From NCBI GenBank assembly GCA_023439125.1, contig JAEXOU010000007.1, positions 133,322-197,321 of the forward strand: DNA of 64,000 nucleotides, written 5' to 3'. Positions within the stretch are counted from its first letter, which is position 1, and every line of letters starts with the position of its first letter. The position numbers and the translations under genes were made by a program. The notes beneath the pieces were generated by a model. The model was given only the letters and a program-made list of their open reading frames with translations. It had not been told where the DNA came from and did not search any database. The stretch is from Bacillota bacterium. Lineage in GTDB: Bacteria > Bacillota > Clostridia > Lachnospirales > Lachnospiraceae. This document shows, piece after piece, positions 17,236-26,285 of the stretch.

Positions 17236-17433
17236 AGCACTCGCATCCTTTCTTGTGCATCACTGTTAGTTACGGTTTTGCATCTTCCGTGACACTTATT
17301 AACCGTCATGTAATATATCGGGAATATTCTCCTATTTGTTTACACCTAGCTTATTTCGATGCCTTAGAGAATCCTCTCATTACCTCGTAACGAAATATAT
17401 TCCATAGTAGTTTATGGAATTTAACTTTCTCTG

Positions 17434-17462
17434 TTGAAAAGTAAAAAACTTACTGCTAGAAT
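17434..17462 (+). promoter_or_regulatory. Promoter of the acetate transporter gene
   Basis: TTGAAA (17434-17439) and TAGAAT (17457-17462) are 17 bases apart. The start codon at 17508 lies about 40 bases after the predicted transcription start. Confidence 0.65.
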
Positions 17463-17507
17463 GTTTTATTGTCGCGTTATCGGAAAATAACTAGGAGGGA
17501 CAAATCA

Positions 17508-18068
17508 ATGTCAACACAACAATCTTCAAGCATTGCCAATCCAGCACCTTTAGGATTACTCGGATTTGGTATGACAACATGTTTACTTAATTTACACAAT
17601 GCTGGTTTTCTTCCACTTAGTATTGTGATTGTAGCTATGGGCTTCGCCCTTGGTGGAGCTGCTCAGATTATTGCTGGTATTATGGAATTTAAGAAGAATA
17701 ATACGTTTGGAGCAACTGCATTTACTGCATACGGATTTTTCTGGTGGTCCTTAATTCTTATTTGGATCAATCCTTTTTCCAACATCAATGCAAAAGATGA
17801 TGCATCCATGGGCTTTTACTTAGCTTTTTGGGGACTATTCACATTCTTCATGTTCATTGGAACATTAAAGCATAATCGCATCACTCAAATTGTATTTGGA
17901 AGCTTAACTATTTTATTCTTCCTTTTATCCGCAGCAAACTTCACAGGCTCAGATCTTATCCACACAATTGCTGGATATGTTGGTATTTTCTGTGGATTAT
18001 CTGCTATTTACAGCAGTGCTGCCCAGATTATTAATAACGAATTTGGTCGTAAAGTATTACCTATGTAA
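17508..18068 (+). CDS. GPR1/FUN34/YaaH (SatP) family acetate/succinate transporter
   Basis: A 186-residue integral membrane protein with six hydrophobic segments. The start at 17508 follows AGGAGGG by eight bases and gives MSTQQSSSIANPAPLGLLGFG, which contains the family motif NPAPLGL at its usual place just before the first helix. Other family features are LHNAG, GGAAQIIAGIMEFKKNNTFGATAFTAYGFFW and a C-terminal AIYSSAAQIINNEFGR. The known members carry acetate or succinate with protons. A fermenting clostridium may use it for acetate export or import. It is followed by a strong terminator. Confidence 0.9.
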   Translation: MSTQQSSSIANPAPLGLLGFGMTTCLLNLHNAGFLPLSIVIVAMGFALGGAAQIIAGIMEFKKNNTFGATAFTAYGFFWWSLILIWINPFSNINAKDDASMGFYLAFWGLFTFFMFIGTLKHNRITQIVFGSLTILFFLLSAANFTGSDLIHTIAGYVGIFCGLSAIYSSAAQIINNEFGRKVLPM

Positions 18069-18118
18069 TACAATAACGAAAGAGCTCCCCTTTGGGGATG
18101 CTTGGTTATGTGCCAATA

Positions 18119-18176
18119 AAAAGGCTGATTGTCAGTGGCTAAACGATAGACGCCACTGATAATCAGCCTTTTTTAT
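18119..18176. terminator. Bidirectional terminator
   Basis: GGCTGATTGTCAGTGGC pairs with GCCACTGATAATCAGCC around a twelve-base loop, followed by six T on the plus strand and preceded by a run of A. It serves the transporter gene and probably the methyltransferase gene on the other strand. Confidence 0.85.
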
Positions 18177-18195
18177 AAAACACTTTTATATAGAT

Positions 18196-18963
18196 TTAGT
18201 ATTTTTGTACTACGAGGAGGAATCTGTGTGTCTTTCCTTCAATCACTCCTTTTTGCTCTAGAATTTCTTGCGCATGATATAGATTTTGAAGACAATCCTT
18301 TACATTAAAATTAGGAAATTCCCATTCTATGACATGGGCAAACCACACAAGCGCTCCTACATCCCAAAATTTAATTGAACGAAAGGCTTCCTCTGCTTTC
18401 AAAGTTTTAAAACCAATTTTTTCAAATGAACTTTGTATTACTCTTAAATACTGTTTTGGAAATGGTAGAGATGGCACATCACTCAATAATAGTTCTACCA
18501 ATTCTCTATCATTTTCTGCTCCAACCTGCTGAGTAATAAAAATACCATTTGGTTTTAGTATTCTCCAAATCTCTTTTTCATTAAAGTCTCCATGACGATT
18601 TATAACAATATCAAATGTTTGATCAGCAAAAGGTAGTACTTCACCACAACCATCAGCTTCCTTAAAGTCTATCCCTAAGGGTAATAGTTTTTCCTTGCAC
18701 AATTGGACATTTGGAGGATAACTTTCTGTTGCAGACAAGTTACAATATGGATGATTTAAAGATAGTAAAAATTCTGCTCCACCCGTATCAATATCCAACA
18801 ACTTCATGTCCTCTTTCAAATAGGAATCTATAACTTCTCTATAATCCCATGGTAAATCACTTCCATCTTCAAATCTTCCACTAATATGTGAAAAATCCCA
18901 TCCATGGATATGAGCAACTTTTTCCTCTTCTAGCCAAGCATTTAATAATTCTTCTTTTTTCAT
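18196..18963 (-). CDS. Class I SAM-dependent methyltransferase
   Basis: A 255-residue Rossmann-fold methyltransferase of the UbiE/SmtA type. Motif I is MKLLDIDTGGAEFLLSL (about residues 52-68), unusual in having DTGG where DxGxG is common. Later motifs are ATESYPPNVQLCKEKL (acidic ligand of the SAM ribose), DIVINRHGDFNEKEIWRILKPNG (about 110-135) and GIFITQQVG. The substrate cannot be told from sequence; a small molecule is likely. A ribosome site AGGAG precedes the start at 18963. It is monocistronic, with the terminator at 18119 after it. Confidence 0.8.
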   Translation of the reverse strand: MKKEELLNAWLEEEKVAHIHGWDFSHISGRFEDGSDLPWDYREVIDSYLKEDMKLLDIDTGGAEFLLSLNHPYCNLSATESYPPNVQLCKEKLLPLGIDFKEADGCGEVLPFADQTFDIVINRHGDFNEKEIWRILKPNGIFITQQVGAENDRELVELLLSDVPSLPFPKQYLRVIQSSFEKIGFKTLKAEEAFRSIKFWDVGALVWFAHVIEWEFPNFNVKDCLQNLYHAQEILEQKGVIEGKTHRFLLVVQKY

Positions 18964-19062
18964 TTTTAACTACTCCTTTTCGTCTTTAATTTATTTACGA
19001 TATGGTGCAGTTACCTGATAACATGGTATTTAGTTTACCTCGATGCAATCTGCTATCAGATT

Positions 19063-19182
19063 TTAAAACCGCACCGAGTAATTATCTCGAATGAATTGCA
19101 TATATGCTTCACCATCTTTCCAGTTAAAATAAGGCATACCGATGAATTTTCTAATGTTTGCCTCTTTATGTAACAACCTCAT
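19063..19182 (-). CDS. Possible 39-residue peptide gene or gene remnant
   Basis: An ATG at 19182 lies six bases after AGGAGGTG, an excellent ribosome site. The frame reads MRLLHKEANIRKFIGMPYFN and then WKDGEAYMQFIRDNYSVRF before a stop. The composition looks like folded protein (aromatic and charged residues mixed) rather than noise. It may be a genuine small protein or the start of a decayed larger gene. I recognise no family. Confidence 0.35.
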   Translation of the reverse strand: MRLLHKEANIRKFIGMPYFNWKDGEAYMQFIRDNYSVRF

Positions 19183-19321
19183 AATAGCACACCTCCTCCC
19201 CCCATCGCAACATATGTTTTCTTATTTATCCCATGTAAATCAGTTAAAGTAAAGGAATAATAGGTCACCGCATATATGACAGACGGCTTCGAGGATATCG
19301 TAGTTACTCCTATCACGAAAC

Positions 19322-19382
19322 AAAGCTCTATGTCAGTATGCGTATGATTGATAACAATCAACTCTACTGACACAGAGCCTTA
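19322..19382 (-). terminator. Terminator after the histidine kinase gene
   Basis: On the minus strand GCTCTGTGTCAGTA pairs with TACTGACATAGAGC, one mismatch, followed by TTTGTTT. It lies just after the stop codon of the kinase gene at 19396. Confidence 0.65.
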
Positions 19383-19395
19383 GATTATTGAAACA

Positions 19396-21744
19396 CTATA
19401 GGATTTGACTTGTCTTTTGATGGAATTGAATAATTGCTTTGAACAAATCTCCATCAACTTCGATTGAAAACTTTCCATCTTGTACTTCTACAATACTCTT
19501 TACAATTGCAAGACCTAAACCAGAACCTTCTGAATTTCTAGACTCATCTCCACGCACAAATCGCTCGGTTAATTGCTCTGGTAAGATATTAAGCTCTTGT
19601 GCTGAGATATTTTTTAATATGATCGTAACTGTATCATTTTCTTTTGTTACTGTCATATAAGCTCTTGTATTTACTTGAGCATACTTTACTACATTTACAA
19701 ATAAATTCTCAAAAATTCGATAGGTCTTTTGACTATCTAATTGTAAGATTACTTTCTCTTCTGGTACTGTTAACCGAAAATCAATATGAGCTTCTTCAAA
19801 ACGGTCGCTTAACTCTAACTGAGCTTGTTTAATTAGTTCTACAACATCAACATCTACAGGATTTAAGGTTACGTTACTACTACTGATTTTACTGACTTCA
19901 AATAAATCTTCAATCAGCTGCTTTAGTCGCATCGCCTTGTTATCTAAGACTTCAATATATTCTTTTTGCTGTTCTTCTGTTATATTATCTTCTTTTAATA
20001 AATTGACATACGTAATAATCGCTGTTAATGGTGTCTTTAAATCATGAGAAACATTCGTGATTAATTCTGTTTTCATCTTCTGACTCTTAACTTCTTCTGA
20101 AACTGCATGTTTAAAACCTTCTTGAACTTTATTTAGCTCGTTTGCTAGTGGAGTAAAGATACCAAGTTTCTCATCAATCTGATAATCCAATTGTCCTTCT
20201 GCCATATTGTGAGCGGACTCTAAAACTTTATCATAATTCTCCTTTAATCCTCTTAAATATTTTCTCAAGTAATAGAAAACTAAAATAGAATATACTATCA
20301 AGAGAGGAATACCAAAAAACCAGATACAGCACATCACCAAAATAATGACGAAATTAATCACAACTACTTTTATAACCGTACAATTAACAGAATCATGAAA
20401 ATCAAATGCCAACATACGTACGATAAACTTTTTAACTGACTTTAATAAGTAAGCAATACCACGAATAACTAGGATATTCTCTAAGCAGTACCGTTTTACT
20501 CCTTTTCTAAATACAGATAATACGGACACAATACTAAAGAAAATCACTCCGAAAAATAAGAACCATACACCATAGATGATCAGATCATCGAAAGCGTTTG
20601 CGATACGATCCGAGATACTCATATTTATCATATAACGAGTCAGAAAACCTGATACATAATAACGAGTCAGATATGCAAGTGGTCGTACGAGATAAATAAT
20701 TGTTACTCCAACCAGAAGAATTAACTCTAGTGGAATTTTAGAGATAAATCCTGTGGCAATTCCCATCGATTTAATACAAGCCGTTGCAATCGCTATAATA
20801 CCAATTACAACGAGGATTCCCATTAACAAGAATACAAACCCATTAGGGATAGAGTTATAGCCATAATCCATATAAAATTGCCTAGAGATTTGCATTGGCT
20901 CAGAGATTGCAACTACGATTGTGACATCCTTAATACTGCTTGGACTAATATAACCTGATGTCTTATACAACCATTCGCTAAATACCTCGCCACTGTCCTC
21001 ATTACGATACTTAACGACAAAACCATTCTGATCTATATAATTATCAACAATATAGTATACTTCATTATCTAAAATAAAAGTTCCTTCTTCCAAAGAATTT
21101 TCAATTAATGTTGCAATCTCACTATCAGCCTTTTCATAAATCGGCGCTTTATATTCATCTTTTTCATTCAGTAACTGCTTTGTTGCTAAAATACTATTTT
21201 TATCTACACCAAAGTAATCAAGAACGGTAGCCTTTCCATTTTCATCATACTGAATTACTGTGTAATAACCAAACTGTTTTTGCATCTTCTGAGTCCATTG
21301 CGTAGATGTCACATTCGCAGATTTGTTTACTACATCGACATATTCACCTAACAGATTTGACTCATCGACTTCAACTAAAACCTGATTATCTTTATTATCG
21401 AATACCATATACTGGATATTGTCACTAGTGCTTAACTGGATATCATAATGTTGAATCAGTGACTCCCAGTTGTACGCGTCGAATGGATCATTATTTACCT
21501 GCTCAGGAAAGAAAACATCATTCGTCGAATGTAGCATTGGATTTTTCATAAGCATTGCTCGGTAATAGAGCGCGTAATTGACTGGATTCATCTCTTGCTG
21601 GCTAATATGAGCCGTCCAGTCTTCTTTCATTGGAAAAACTTTTTTTGTAGATGAGATAAATACAACACAACATCCGACTAAAAATGTGATACATAAGATC
21701 CAGCCAACAATCTTCCCAGAAAGCTTAATTTTCTCTTCTTTCAT
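19396..21744 (-). CDS. Membrane sensor histidine kinase
   Basis: A 782-residue kinase. A first membrane segment (about residues 12-30) is followed by a sensor region of about 260 residues with no recognised domain, then a cluster of membrane segments (about 300-330, 340-365, 395-420, 460-490). The linker ends in a HAMP-like part (AEGQLDYQIDEKLGIFTPLANELN). The HisKA box is TELITNVSHDLKTPLTAIIT with His near residue 568, and the ATPase domain has NLFVNVVKYAQ (N box) and SEGSGLGLAIVKSIVE (G2 box). It would phosphorylate the regulator encoded just upstream at 21760. The polytopic middle resembles kinases that sense membrane or envelope state; the stimulus is unknown. Confidence 0.92.
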   Translation of the reverse strand: MKEEKIKLSGKIVGWILCITFLVGCCVVFISSTKKVFPMKEDWTAHISQQEMNPVNYALYYRAMLMKNPMLHSTNDVFFPEQVNNDPFDAYNWESLIQHYDIQLSTSDNIQYMVFDNKDNQVLVEVDESNLLGEYVDVVNKSANVTSTQWTQKMQKQFGYYTVIQYDENGKATVLDYFGVDKNSILATKQLLNEKDEYKAPIYEKADSEIATLIENSLEEGTFILDNEVYYIVDNYIDQNGFVVKYRNEDSGEVFSEWLYKTSGYISPSSIKDVTIVVAISEPMQISRQFYMDYGYNSIPNGFVFLLMGILVVIGIIAIATACIKSMGIATGFISKIPLELILLVGVTIIYLVRPLAYLTRYYVSGFLTRYMINMSISDRIANAFDDLIIYGVWFLFFGVIFFSIVSVLSVFRKGVKRYCLENILVIRGIAYLLKSVKKFIVRMLAFDFHDSVNCTVIKVVVINFVIILVMCCIWFFGIPLLIVYSILVFYYLRKYLRGLKENYDKVLESAHNMAEGQLDYQIDEKLGIFTPLANELNKVQEGFKHAVSEEVKSQKMKTELITNVSHDLKTPLTAIITYVNLLKEDNITEEQQKEYIEVLDNKAMRLKQLIEDLFEVSKISSSNVTLNPVDVDVVELIKQAQLELSDRFEEAHIDFRLTVPEEKVILQLDSQKTYRIFENLFVNVVKYAQVNTRAYMTVTKENDTVTIILKNISAQELNILPEQLTERFVRGDESRNSEGSGLGLAIVKSIVEVQDGKFSIEVDGDLFKAIIQFHQKTSQIL

Positions 21745-21759
21745 TTCCTCACCTTTTCT

Positions 21760-22491
21760 TTACATTTTTTCAATCTTATAGCCTACTCCCCATACCACTT
21801 TCAGATATTTTGGCTCCCTTGGATTAATCTCAATCTTCTCTCTGATTCTTCGAATATGAACCATGATCGTATCCGTAGTAATCGCTTTTTCGTTCCAGAC
21901 ACGTTCATAAATCTCATCTGGTGAAAACACTCTACCTGGATTTCTTATAAGAAGACATAGAATTTTAAATTCTAGAGGTGTTAATTTCACTGGCTTTTCA
22001 TCTACGAAAACTTCAACCGTCGTTTCATTAAGTTCCAACCCACCAACAACATATACTTTATCGTTATTTTCATCCTTCGGCAATTGCAACTCTCCAACCA
22101 ATTCCTTTTCTTTCTTTAGGAATTTGATATATCTACGAAGTTGTGAATTTACACGTGCCATCAGTTCCATCGGTGTAAATGGTTTCGTAACATAGTCATC
22201 AGCGCCAATATTTAGTCCAGTAATCTTATCGATTTCTTCCGACTTTGCTGATAACATAATCACCGGAAAATCATACTTTTCACGAAGTTTCATAGTCATT
22301 GTAATTCCATCCATCACTGGCATCATAATGTCTACAATCGCAAGATGAATCTCTTCGTTCTCAAGTATTTCTAATCCTTGAACCCCATTCTGAGCTTTAA
22401 ACACTTGATACCCCTGATTTCTAAGATAAATACTTACCCCCTCTAGGATTTCCTTGTCATCCTCAACGATTAAAATGTGATATGGTTCCAT
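21760..22491 (-). CDS. OmpR/PhoB-family response regulator
   Basis: A 243-residue regulator. The receiver domain (residues 4-118) has the acidic pair Asp11-Asp12 (VEDDKEI), the phosphorylated Asp54 (LAIVDIMMPVMDG), Ser/Thr in VIMLSAKSE and Lys in DYVTKPF. The C-terminal winged helix (about 145-243) has LTPLEFKILCLLIRNPGRVFSPDEIYERVW and HIRRIREKIE. It is followed after 15 bases by its histidine kinase. Target genes are not evident here; the neighbours show no obvious shared operator. Confidence 0.95.
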   Translation of the reverse strand: MEPYHILIVEDDKEILEGVSIYLRNQGYQVFKAQNGVQGLEILENEEIHLAIVDIMMPVMDGITMTMKLREKYDFPVIMLSAKSEEIDKITGLNIGADDYVTKPFTPMELMARVNSQLRRYIKFLKKEKELVGELQLPKDENNDKVYVVGGLELNETTVEVFVDEKPVKLTPLEFKILCLLIRNPGRVFSPDEIYERVWNEKAITTDTIMVHIRRIREKIEINPREPKYLKVVWGVGYKIEKM

Positions 22492-22703
22492 GTTTCCTAA
22501 CCCCTTTCGCTATAGCTTACCTATATTAAAACATCCAATTCTAAAGTAATACATTGAATAAATCTTACAAACTTCTAAACATTTACGGAATATAAACCTA
22601 TTTTCCTATCATAATACCTTTTTTAAATAATTTCTACTACTAGTTCAAAGTGTGCTTGCTGTAGAAGTATTAAATCGATGAGGAGAAGTTTTCTACCATA
22701 TAA

Positions 22704-22758
22704 AATAAGGGGTGGATACAAAATACATTGCCCTGTATTTTGTATCCACTCCTTATTC
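22704..22758 (-). terminator. Terminator after the HAD hydrolase gene
   Basis: A stem of about 23 bases (GGGGTGGATACAAAATAC to its complement, with an eight-base loop) ends in TTATTTTAT on the minus strand, directly after the gene that ends at 22762. Confidence 0.75.
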
Positions 22759-22761
22759 ATT

Positions 22762-23427
22762 CTAACCGAAAGAATTTAAATATCCCATAAGATCGAATGG
22801 CTTTTCTACTTGCTTAAAACCTTGTTTCCTACCATCCTCTATAAAATACCAAACTGCCTGTAACACTTGCATTCCTAAAGCACTGGCAGCTTCCAATTCC
22901 TGACTCCCTCCGTCACCAACATACAAACATTCCTCTGCTTTTACATTAAGTCTATCTATGCATCGTGTAAATATTTCTGTATCAGGTTTCACAATTCCCT
23001 CTCGATAAGAAAGACATACTGCATCAAAATAAGGATATAAAATACTTTTCTCAATGACTTCTGCTTCTTCTGAAAAACAATTACTGATTAAACCTATCTT
23101 TATTCCCTTCTTCTTTAGACTCTCGAATAACGGAATTATGTCAGTATGTATATGTCGAAAACCTTCCTCCTTTATGTCAATACGTTTACGAACGATTGTA
23201 TCCAATAACTCTTTGGAGTAGCATTTATTATGAACTAAGACGATCTCTATTGCATCCTCAAGTGTCATTTTTCCAATGGATCGGTCATACTCTGTTGGGC
23301 TCCAACTCTCCCTAAATTTATCCTCTGATATCCCCGCATCAGCTGCCATTTGTTTACCAAAATAAAGCGGACACCGATAATGAGTTATTAATGTTTCATA
23401 CATATCAAAAATAACAGCTTTCGTCAT
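22762..23427 (-). CDS. HAD-superfamily hydrolase
   Basis: A 221-residue haloacid dehalogenase-type protein. Motif I is VIFDMYETL, with the nucleophile Asp8 and a Tyr where many phosphatases have the second Asp, so it may be a subfamily without strong general acid-base phosphatase activity. Motif II is KIGLISNCF, motif III has Lys in REGIVKPDTEIF, and motif IV is LYVGDGGSQELEAASALG. The cap is helical (about 15-85). The substrate is unknown. A second HAD protein is encoded 70 bp upstream on the same strand. Confidence 0.82.
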   Translation of the reverse strand: MTKAVIFDMYETLITHYRCPLYFGKQMAADAGISEDKFRESWSPTEYDRSIGKMTLEDAIEIVLVHNKCYSKELLDTIVRKRIDIKEEGFRHIHTDIIPLFESLKKKGIKIGLISNCFSEEAEVIEKSILYPYFDAVCLSYREGIVKPDTEIFTRCIDRLNVKAEECLYVGDGGSQELEAASALGMQVLQAVWYFIEDGRKQGFKQVEKPFDLMGYLNSFG

Positions 23428-23497
23428 AATTTACGTTCCTCAATTCTTCGAATCTTTATCTAACAATCCATATGAATCATCTTCATAAACTGAGATT

Positions 23498-24163
23498 TCA
23501 TTGAAAGAAATCTTTGTTATAAATCTCAAATAAGTTACTAACAGATATAACCCCGTCAGGAACTTCTCTACAGCTGCGATTAACCCATATTGCTTTTATC
23601 CCCATAGAGGTTGCCCCCTTCACATCACTACTTAGCGAATCTCCAATATGTATAACCTCATTAGTATTATGTCCAGTAGCTTTCAAAGCATATTCAAACA
23701 ATTCTTTTCTTGGTTTATAGGACCTGGCGTCTTCGCTTGTGAAAATATTATTAGGTTTAAGACCATGAAAATCAACTGCCTTTAAAATATCTTTTCTATC
23801 AATATTGGAAACAATATAGATAGGAACAGGGCATTTTTCAAAAAACTCTTTTGACTCCTCAAAAATGGGTGGCTTTATCCAATGTTCAAACATCATGTTA
23901 CATAATTGCTTGACATCAACAGATGATTGAAAGTGTTGTATTGTTTTTTGTAATGATTCATACTCGAGTTCTCGTTGTGTTTTAAAGCTCTCTCCGTAAG
24001 ATTCAAGAAATGATGTTTGAAATTCATTCGACCAATATCTACCTATCTCGGATATATCCTTAGCAACTCCTGTTTCTTTGATTTCTTGACAGATTTGCTT
24101 AATTAAATCACCATCTTCATGAACAACTGTACCATAAAAATCAATAAATATAGCACTTACCAT
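23498..24163 (-). CDS. HAD-superfamily hydrolase
   Basis: A 221-residue protein from the ATG at 24163, which follows AAGGGGGAT; an upstream TTG would add ten residues without a better ribosome site. Motif I is IFIDFYGTVVHEDGD, motif II VPIYIVSNID, motif III has Lys in DARSYKPRKELFEYAL and motif IV VIHIGDSLSSDVKGATSMG. This is the subclass I HAD layout with a helical cap. It differs from the neighbouring HAD protein by more than half of its residues, so it is not a recent duplicate. The substrate is unknown. Confidence 0.82.
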   Translation of the reverse strand: MVSAIFIDFYGTVVHEDGDLIKQICQEIKETGVAKDISEIGRYWSNEFQTSFLESYGESFKTQRELEYESLQKTIQHFQSSVDVKQLCNMMFEHWIKPPIFEESKEFFEKCPVPIYIVSNIDRKDILKAVDFHGLKPNNIFTSEDARSYKPRKELFEYALKATGHNTNEVIHIGDSLSSDVKGATSMGIKAIWVNRSCREVPDGVISVSNLFEIYNKDFFQ

Positions 24164-24422
24164 TTTCGATATCCCCCTTCCAATAATCAACAACTTCTAA
24201 TTCCTCCAGAAATACTGAACAATCATAAACAGATTATGTATATTTCGTTCTATACTAACTTCCCCCTCATAGTATTTATAACTATTATATGCCAAAATAT
24301 TACATAAATCTATAATGTTCATATGTCATATGACAAATGTTCGATATGATTGATTATTATGATAAACACCCAAACGCTATGACCAAAAACCCCCATCCAC
24401 AGTAGCGAATAATCTTTACTCT

Positions 24423-24450
24423 TTGCTTTCAAAAGGAAATATGTTACAAT
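24423..24450 (+). promoter_or_regulatory. Promoter of the ECF sigma operon
   Basis: TTGCTT (24423-24428) and TACAAT (24445-24450) are 16 bases apart, just upstream of the sigma gene. Since ECF operons often control themselves, the same region may also hold an alternative promoter that I could not identify. Confidence 0.5.
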
Positions 24451-24491
24451 TTTATCTATAATTTAGAAATGGGCAAAGAGGGGAGGAACTT

Positions 24492-25046
24492 ATGCTTAAC
24501 TTCTATTTGACTATGTTTGACACTGATGAAGAAATAAGTAAGTTTGAAGAGCTATATAACCTTTATCGGCAGGATATGATTAAAGTGGCAAACAGCATAC
24601 TAAAAGATACATATGAAGCTGAGGACGCTGTTCACGAAGCATTTTTAAGAATCGCTAAAAACTTTTCAAAAATTCCACATATAAACTGTCCCGAGACGCG
24701 TGCTTATTTAATTATCATAGTGAAGAATATTTCGCTTGATATTTATAGAGGCAAGAAAAGGAGAAGAACAGAGAGTATTGACGAGCTTTCAGATTTAGAA
24801 GATATTAATATTTCTATTGAAAGTGATGTGTTTTTTCGTATGGATGTTGAAACAATAAAAAAAGGAGCAAAAAAGCTCTCGGATGATTATTATACCATTT
24901 TGCTTCTTGAGCAAAATGGGTATAAAACAGATGAACTTGCGTCTTTACTTGGAATATCATATGAGAACGCAAGAAAACGGCTTATGCGGGCAAAATTAAA
25001 GCTGAAAACCCTAATCGAAACGGAGTTACTATATAATGACAAATAA
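24492..25046 (+). CDS. ECF-type RNA polymerase sigma factor
   Basis: A 184-residue two-domain sigma factor. Region 2 (about residues 20-85) has YRQDMIKVANSILKDTYEAEDAVHEAFLRIAKNF and ETRAYLIIIVKNISLDIYRGKKRR. Region 4 (about 125-180) has LSDDYYTILLLEQNGYKTDELASLLGISYENARKR followed by MRAKLKLKTL. There is no region 3. GGAGG lies five bases before the start. The next gene overlaps by 11 bases and encodes a membrane protein with an extracellular DUF4367 domain, the usual partner that holds such a factor inactive. The locus is the only plus-strand accessory block here and has codon use somewhat different from the flanks. Confidence 0.9.
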   Translation: MLNFYLTMFDTDEEISKFEELYNLYRQDMIKVANSILKDTYEAEDAVHEAFLRIAKNFSKIPHINCPETRAYLIIIVKNISLDIYRGKKRRRTESIDELSDLEDINISIESDVFFRMDVETIKKGAKKLSDDYYTILLLEQNGYKTDELASLLGISYENARKRLMRAKLKLKTLIETELLYNDK

Positions 25047-25722
25047 TAATCTTAAAAGCGCCCTTGAAAGTTTAATAGCAGAAAGGATAATTGATACTAT
25101 TCCATCAGAGCCCGACCACGTATTTTCAAAACGTTTTGAACGACATATGAAAAAGCTTATTCGAAACCAAAAATCATATCAGCATCCTAAAAGGATATCA
25201 TCAAAGAGATTAGTGGTATGTATTATCGCCGCTGTTCTCGCGCTTTTTTCAATGGCGATGAGCGTAACTACTATTCGGGAGACTTTTATAAACTTCTTTA
25301 CAAAAATATTCAACACGCATACGGTAGTTCAGTCTGTACCGGATAACAACGCACCTAGAACATTTGAGGATATCTATTTGATAACGGCGGGGCTTGAAAA
25401 CCATACATTAATTGAATACTACGAAACACCAACGGACATTATCTATATTTATGACAATGAGCAGAGCCAAATTAGGTTTAAACAAACTATAAAAGAATTT
25501 TATGACGTTAATGCAAATAGCGAGGGATACGAATTAGAGCGAGTGTACGTGAATGGTAATGAAGGGTATTATATTGATATGCTCTCCCAGAATAGTAAAT
25601 ATTTGTCGTGGGATAACGGTGATTACATAATAACCATTACCATAGTCATAAAGGATAATAGTTGCAAATTTAGTAAAGAGTCACATATATCAATGGCAGA
25701 ATCTGTGAAAAATATAGATTAA
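25036..25722 (+). CDS. DUF4367-containing probable anti-sigma factor
   Basis: A 228-residue single-pass membrane protein. The N-terminal 55 residues are cytoplasmic and basic and would bind the sigma factor. One membrane segment lies at about residues 56-76 (VVCIIAAVLALFSMAMSVTT). The outer domain (about 95-228) ends with ERVYVNGNEGYYIDM and the YLSWDNGDYIITITI pattern of DUF4367, found in clostridial anti-sigma proteins. No zinc ZAS motif is seen in the cytoplasmic part. It overlaps the sigma gene by 11 bases, so translation is coupled. Confidence 0.8.
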   Translation: MTNNNLKSALESLIAERIIDTIPSEPDHVFSKRFERHMKKLIRNQKSYQHPKRISSKRLVVCIIAAVLALFSMAMSVTTIRETFINFFTKIFNTHTVVQSVPDNNAPRTFEDIYLITAGLENHTLIEYYETPTDIIYIYDNEQSQIRFKQTIKEFYDVNANSEGYELERVYVNGNEGYYIDMLSQNSKYLSWDNGDYIITITIVIKDNSCKFSKESHISMAESVKNID

Positions 25723-25813
25723 TAATTTGTTTTCAAAAAAGTGTCCCAAATACGCCTTAAAAATCGTTATATTCTATATAAGAGTCAAATAATAGAGGAA
25801 GGAGGACATGTTT

Positions 25814-26245
25814 ATGAAGAAAATAGTAGCATTACTTTTAATCGTGTGTATTGACTCTTGTTTTATCTGTATTCCGTCTTATGCCGCAAATAATGAATCA
25901 ATAACAGTTACCCCATACTATTTGTATACGCTATCTGCAACAAGTACATTATCCATTTCCAGCAGTACAGCGACTTGCACAAGCGAGCTTTCCAGCGGTT
26001 CATCAGTTACAAAAATCGTAAGTAAGCAGTATTTAGAGAAAAAAGGACTTTTAGGCAGTTGGTCTACTGTCACCAGCGGAACATGGACAAAAACCATCGA
26101 TACCTCTTACTCGCTGATGATCAATACCAAAAGCAACCTCGGTGGCGGTGCATATCGTCTTAGGACAGTATTTACAGTTTATAGCGGCAGCAGTTCGGAA
26201 GAAATTGAAAAAATCAGCAGTAAGATGAAGGTTTATGAGAATTAA
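25814..26245 (+). CDS. Secreted small protein of unknown function
   Basis: A 143-residue exported protein. The start at 25814 is preferred because AGGAGG lies about eight bases before it, while the ATG at 25808 is only two bases away. The signal peptide MKKIVALLLIVCIDSCFICIPSYAA ends at a good cleavage site. The mature part is rich in Ser and Thr, with a probable beta-sandwich (SVTKIVSKQYLEKKGLLGSW, then GGGAYRLRTVFTVYSG). It has no catalytic motif. It probably belongs to the operon of the sigma factor or its regulon; the gap after the anti-sigma gene is about 90 bases. Confidence 0.65.
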   Translation: MKKIVALLLIVCIDSCFICIPSYAANNESITVTPYYLYTLSATSTLSISSSTATCTSELSSGSSVTKIVSKQYLEKKGLLGSWSTVTSGTWTKTIDTSYSLMINTKSNLGGGAYRLRTVFTVYSGSSSEEIEKISSKMKVYEN

Positions 26246-26285
26246 ACTAGTAACAAAGTAAATACTTTGAAAGGATGATTTATTT

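Larger units (their letters stand above)
18964..19395. other. Intergenic region with a doubtful small frame
   Basis: About 430 bases between the methyltransferase and histidine kinase genes. It holds the kinase terminator (19322-19382), a short minus-strand frame with a strong ribosome site (19063-19182), and otherwise no feature I can support. Confidence 0.5.

Noticed and set aside
19179..19373. 64-residue frame on the minus strand after the histidine kinase gene
   Set aside because: It overlaps the kinase terminator and its end runs through a run of G; no ribosome site was seen.
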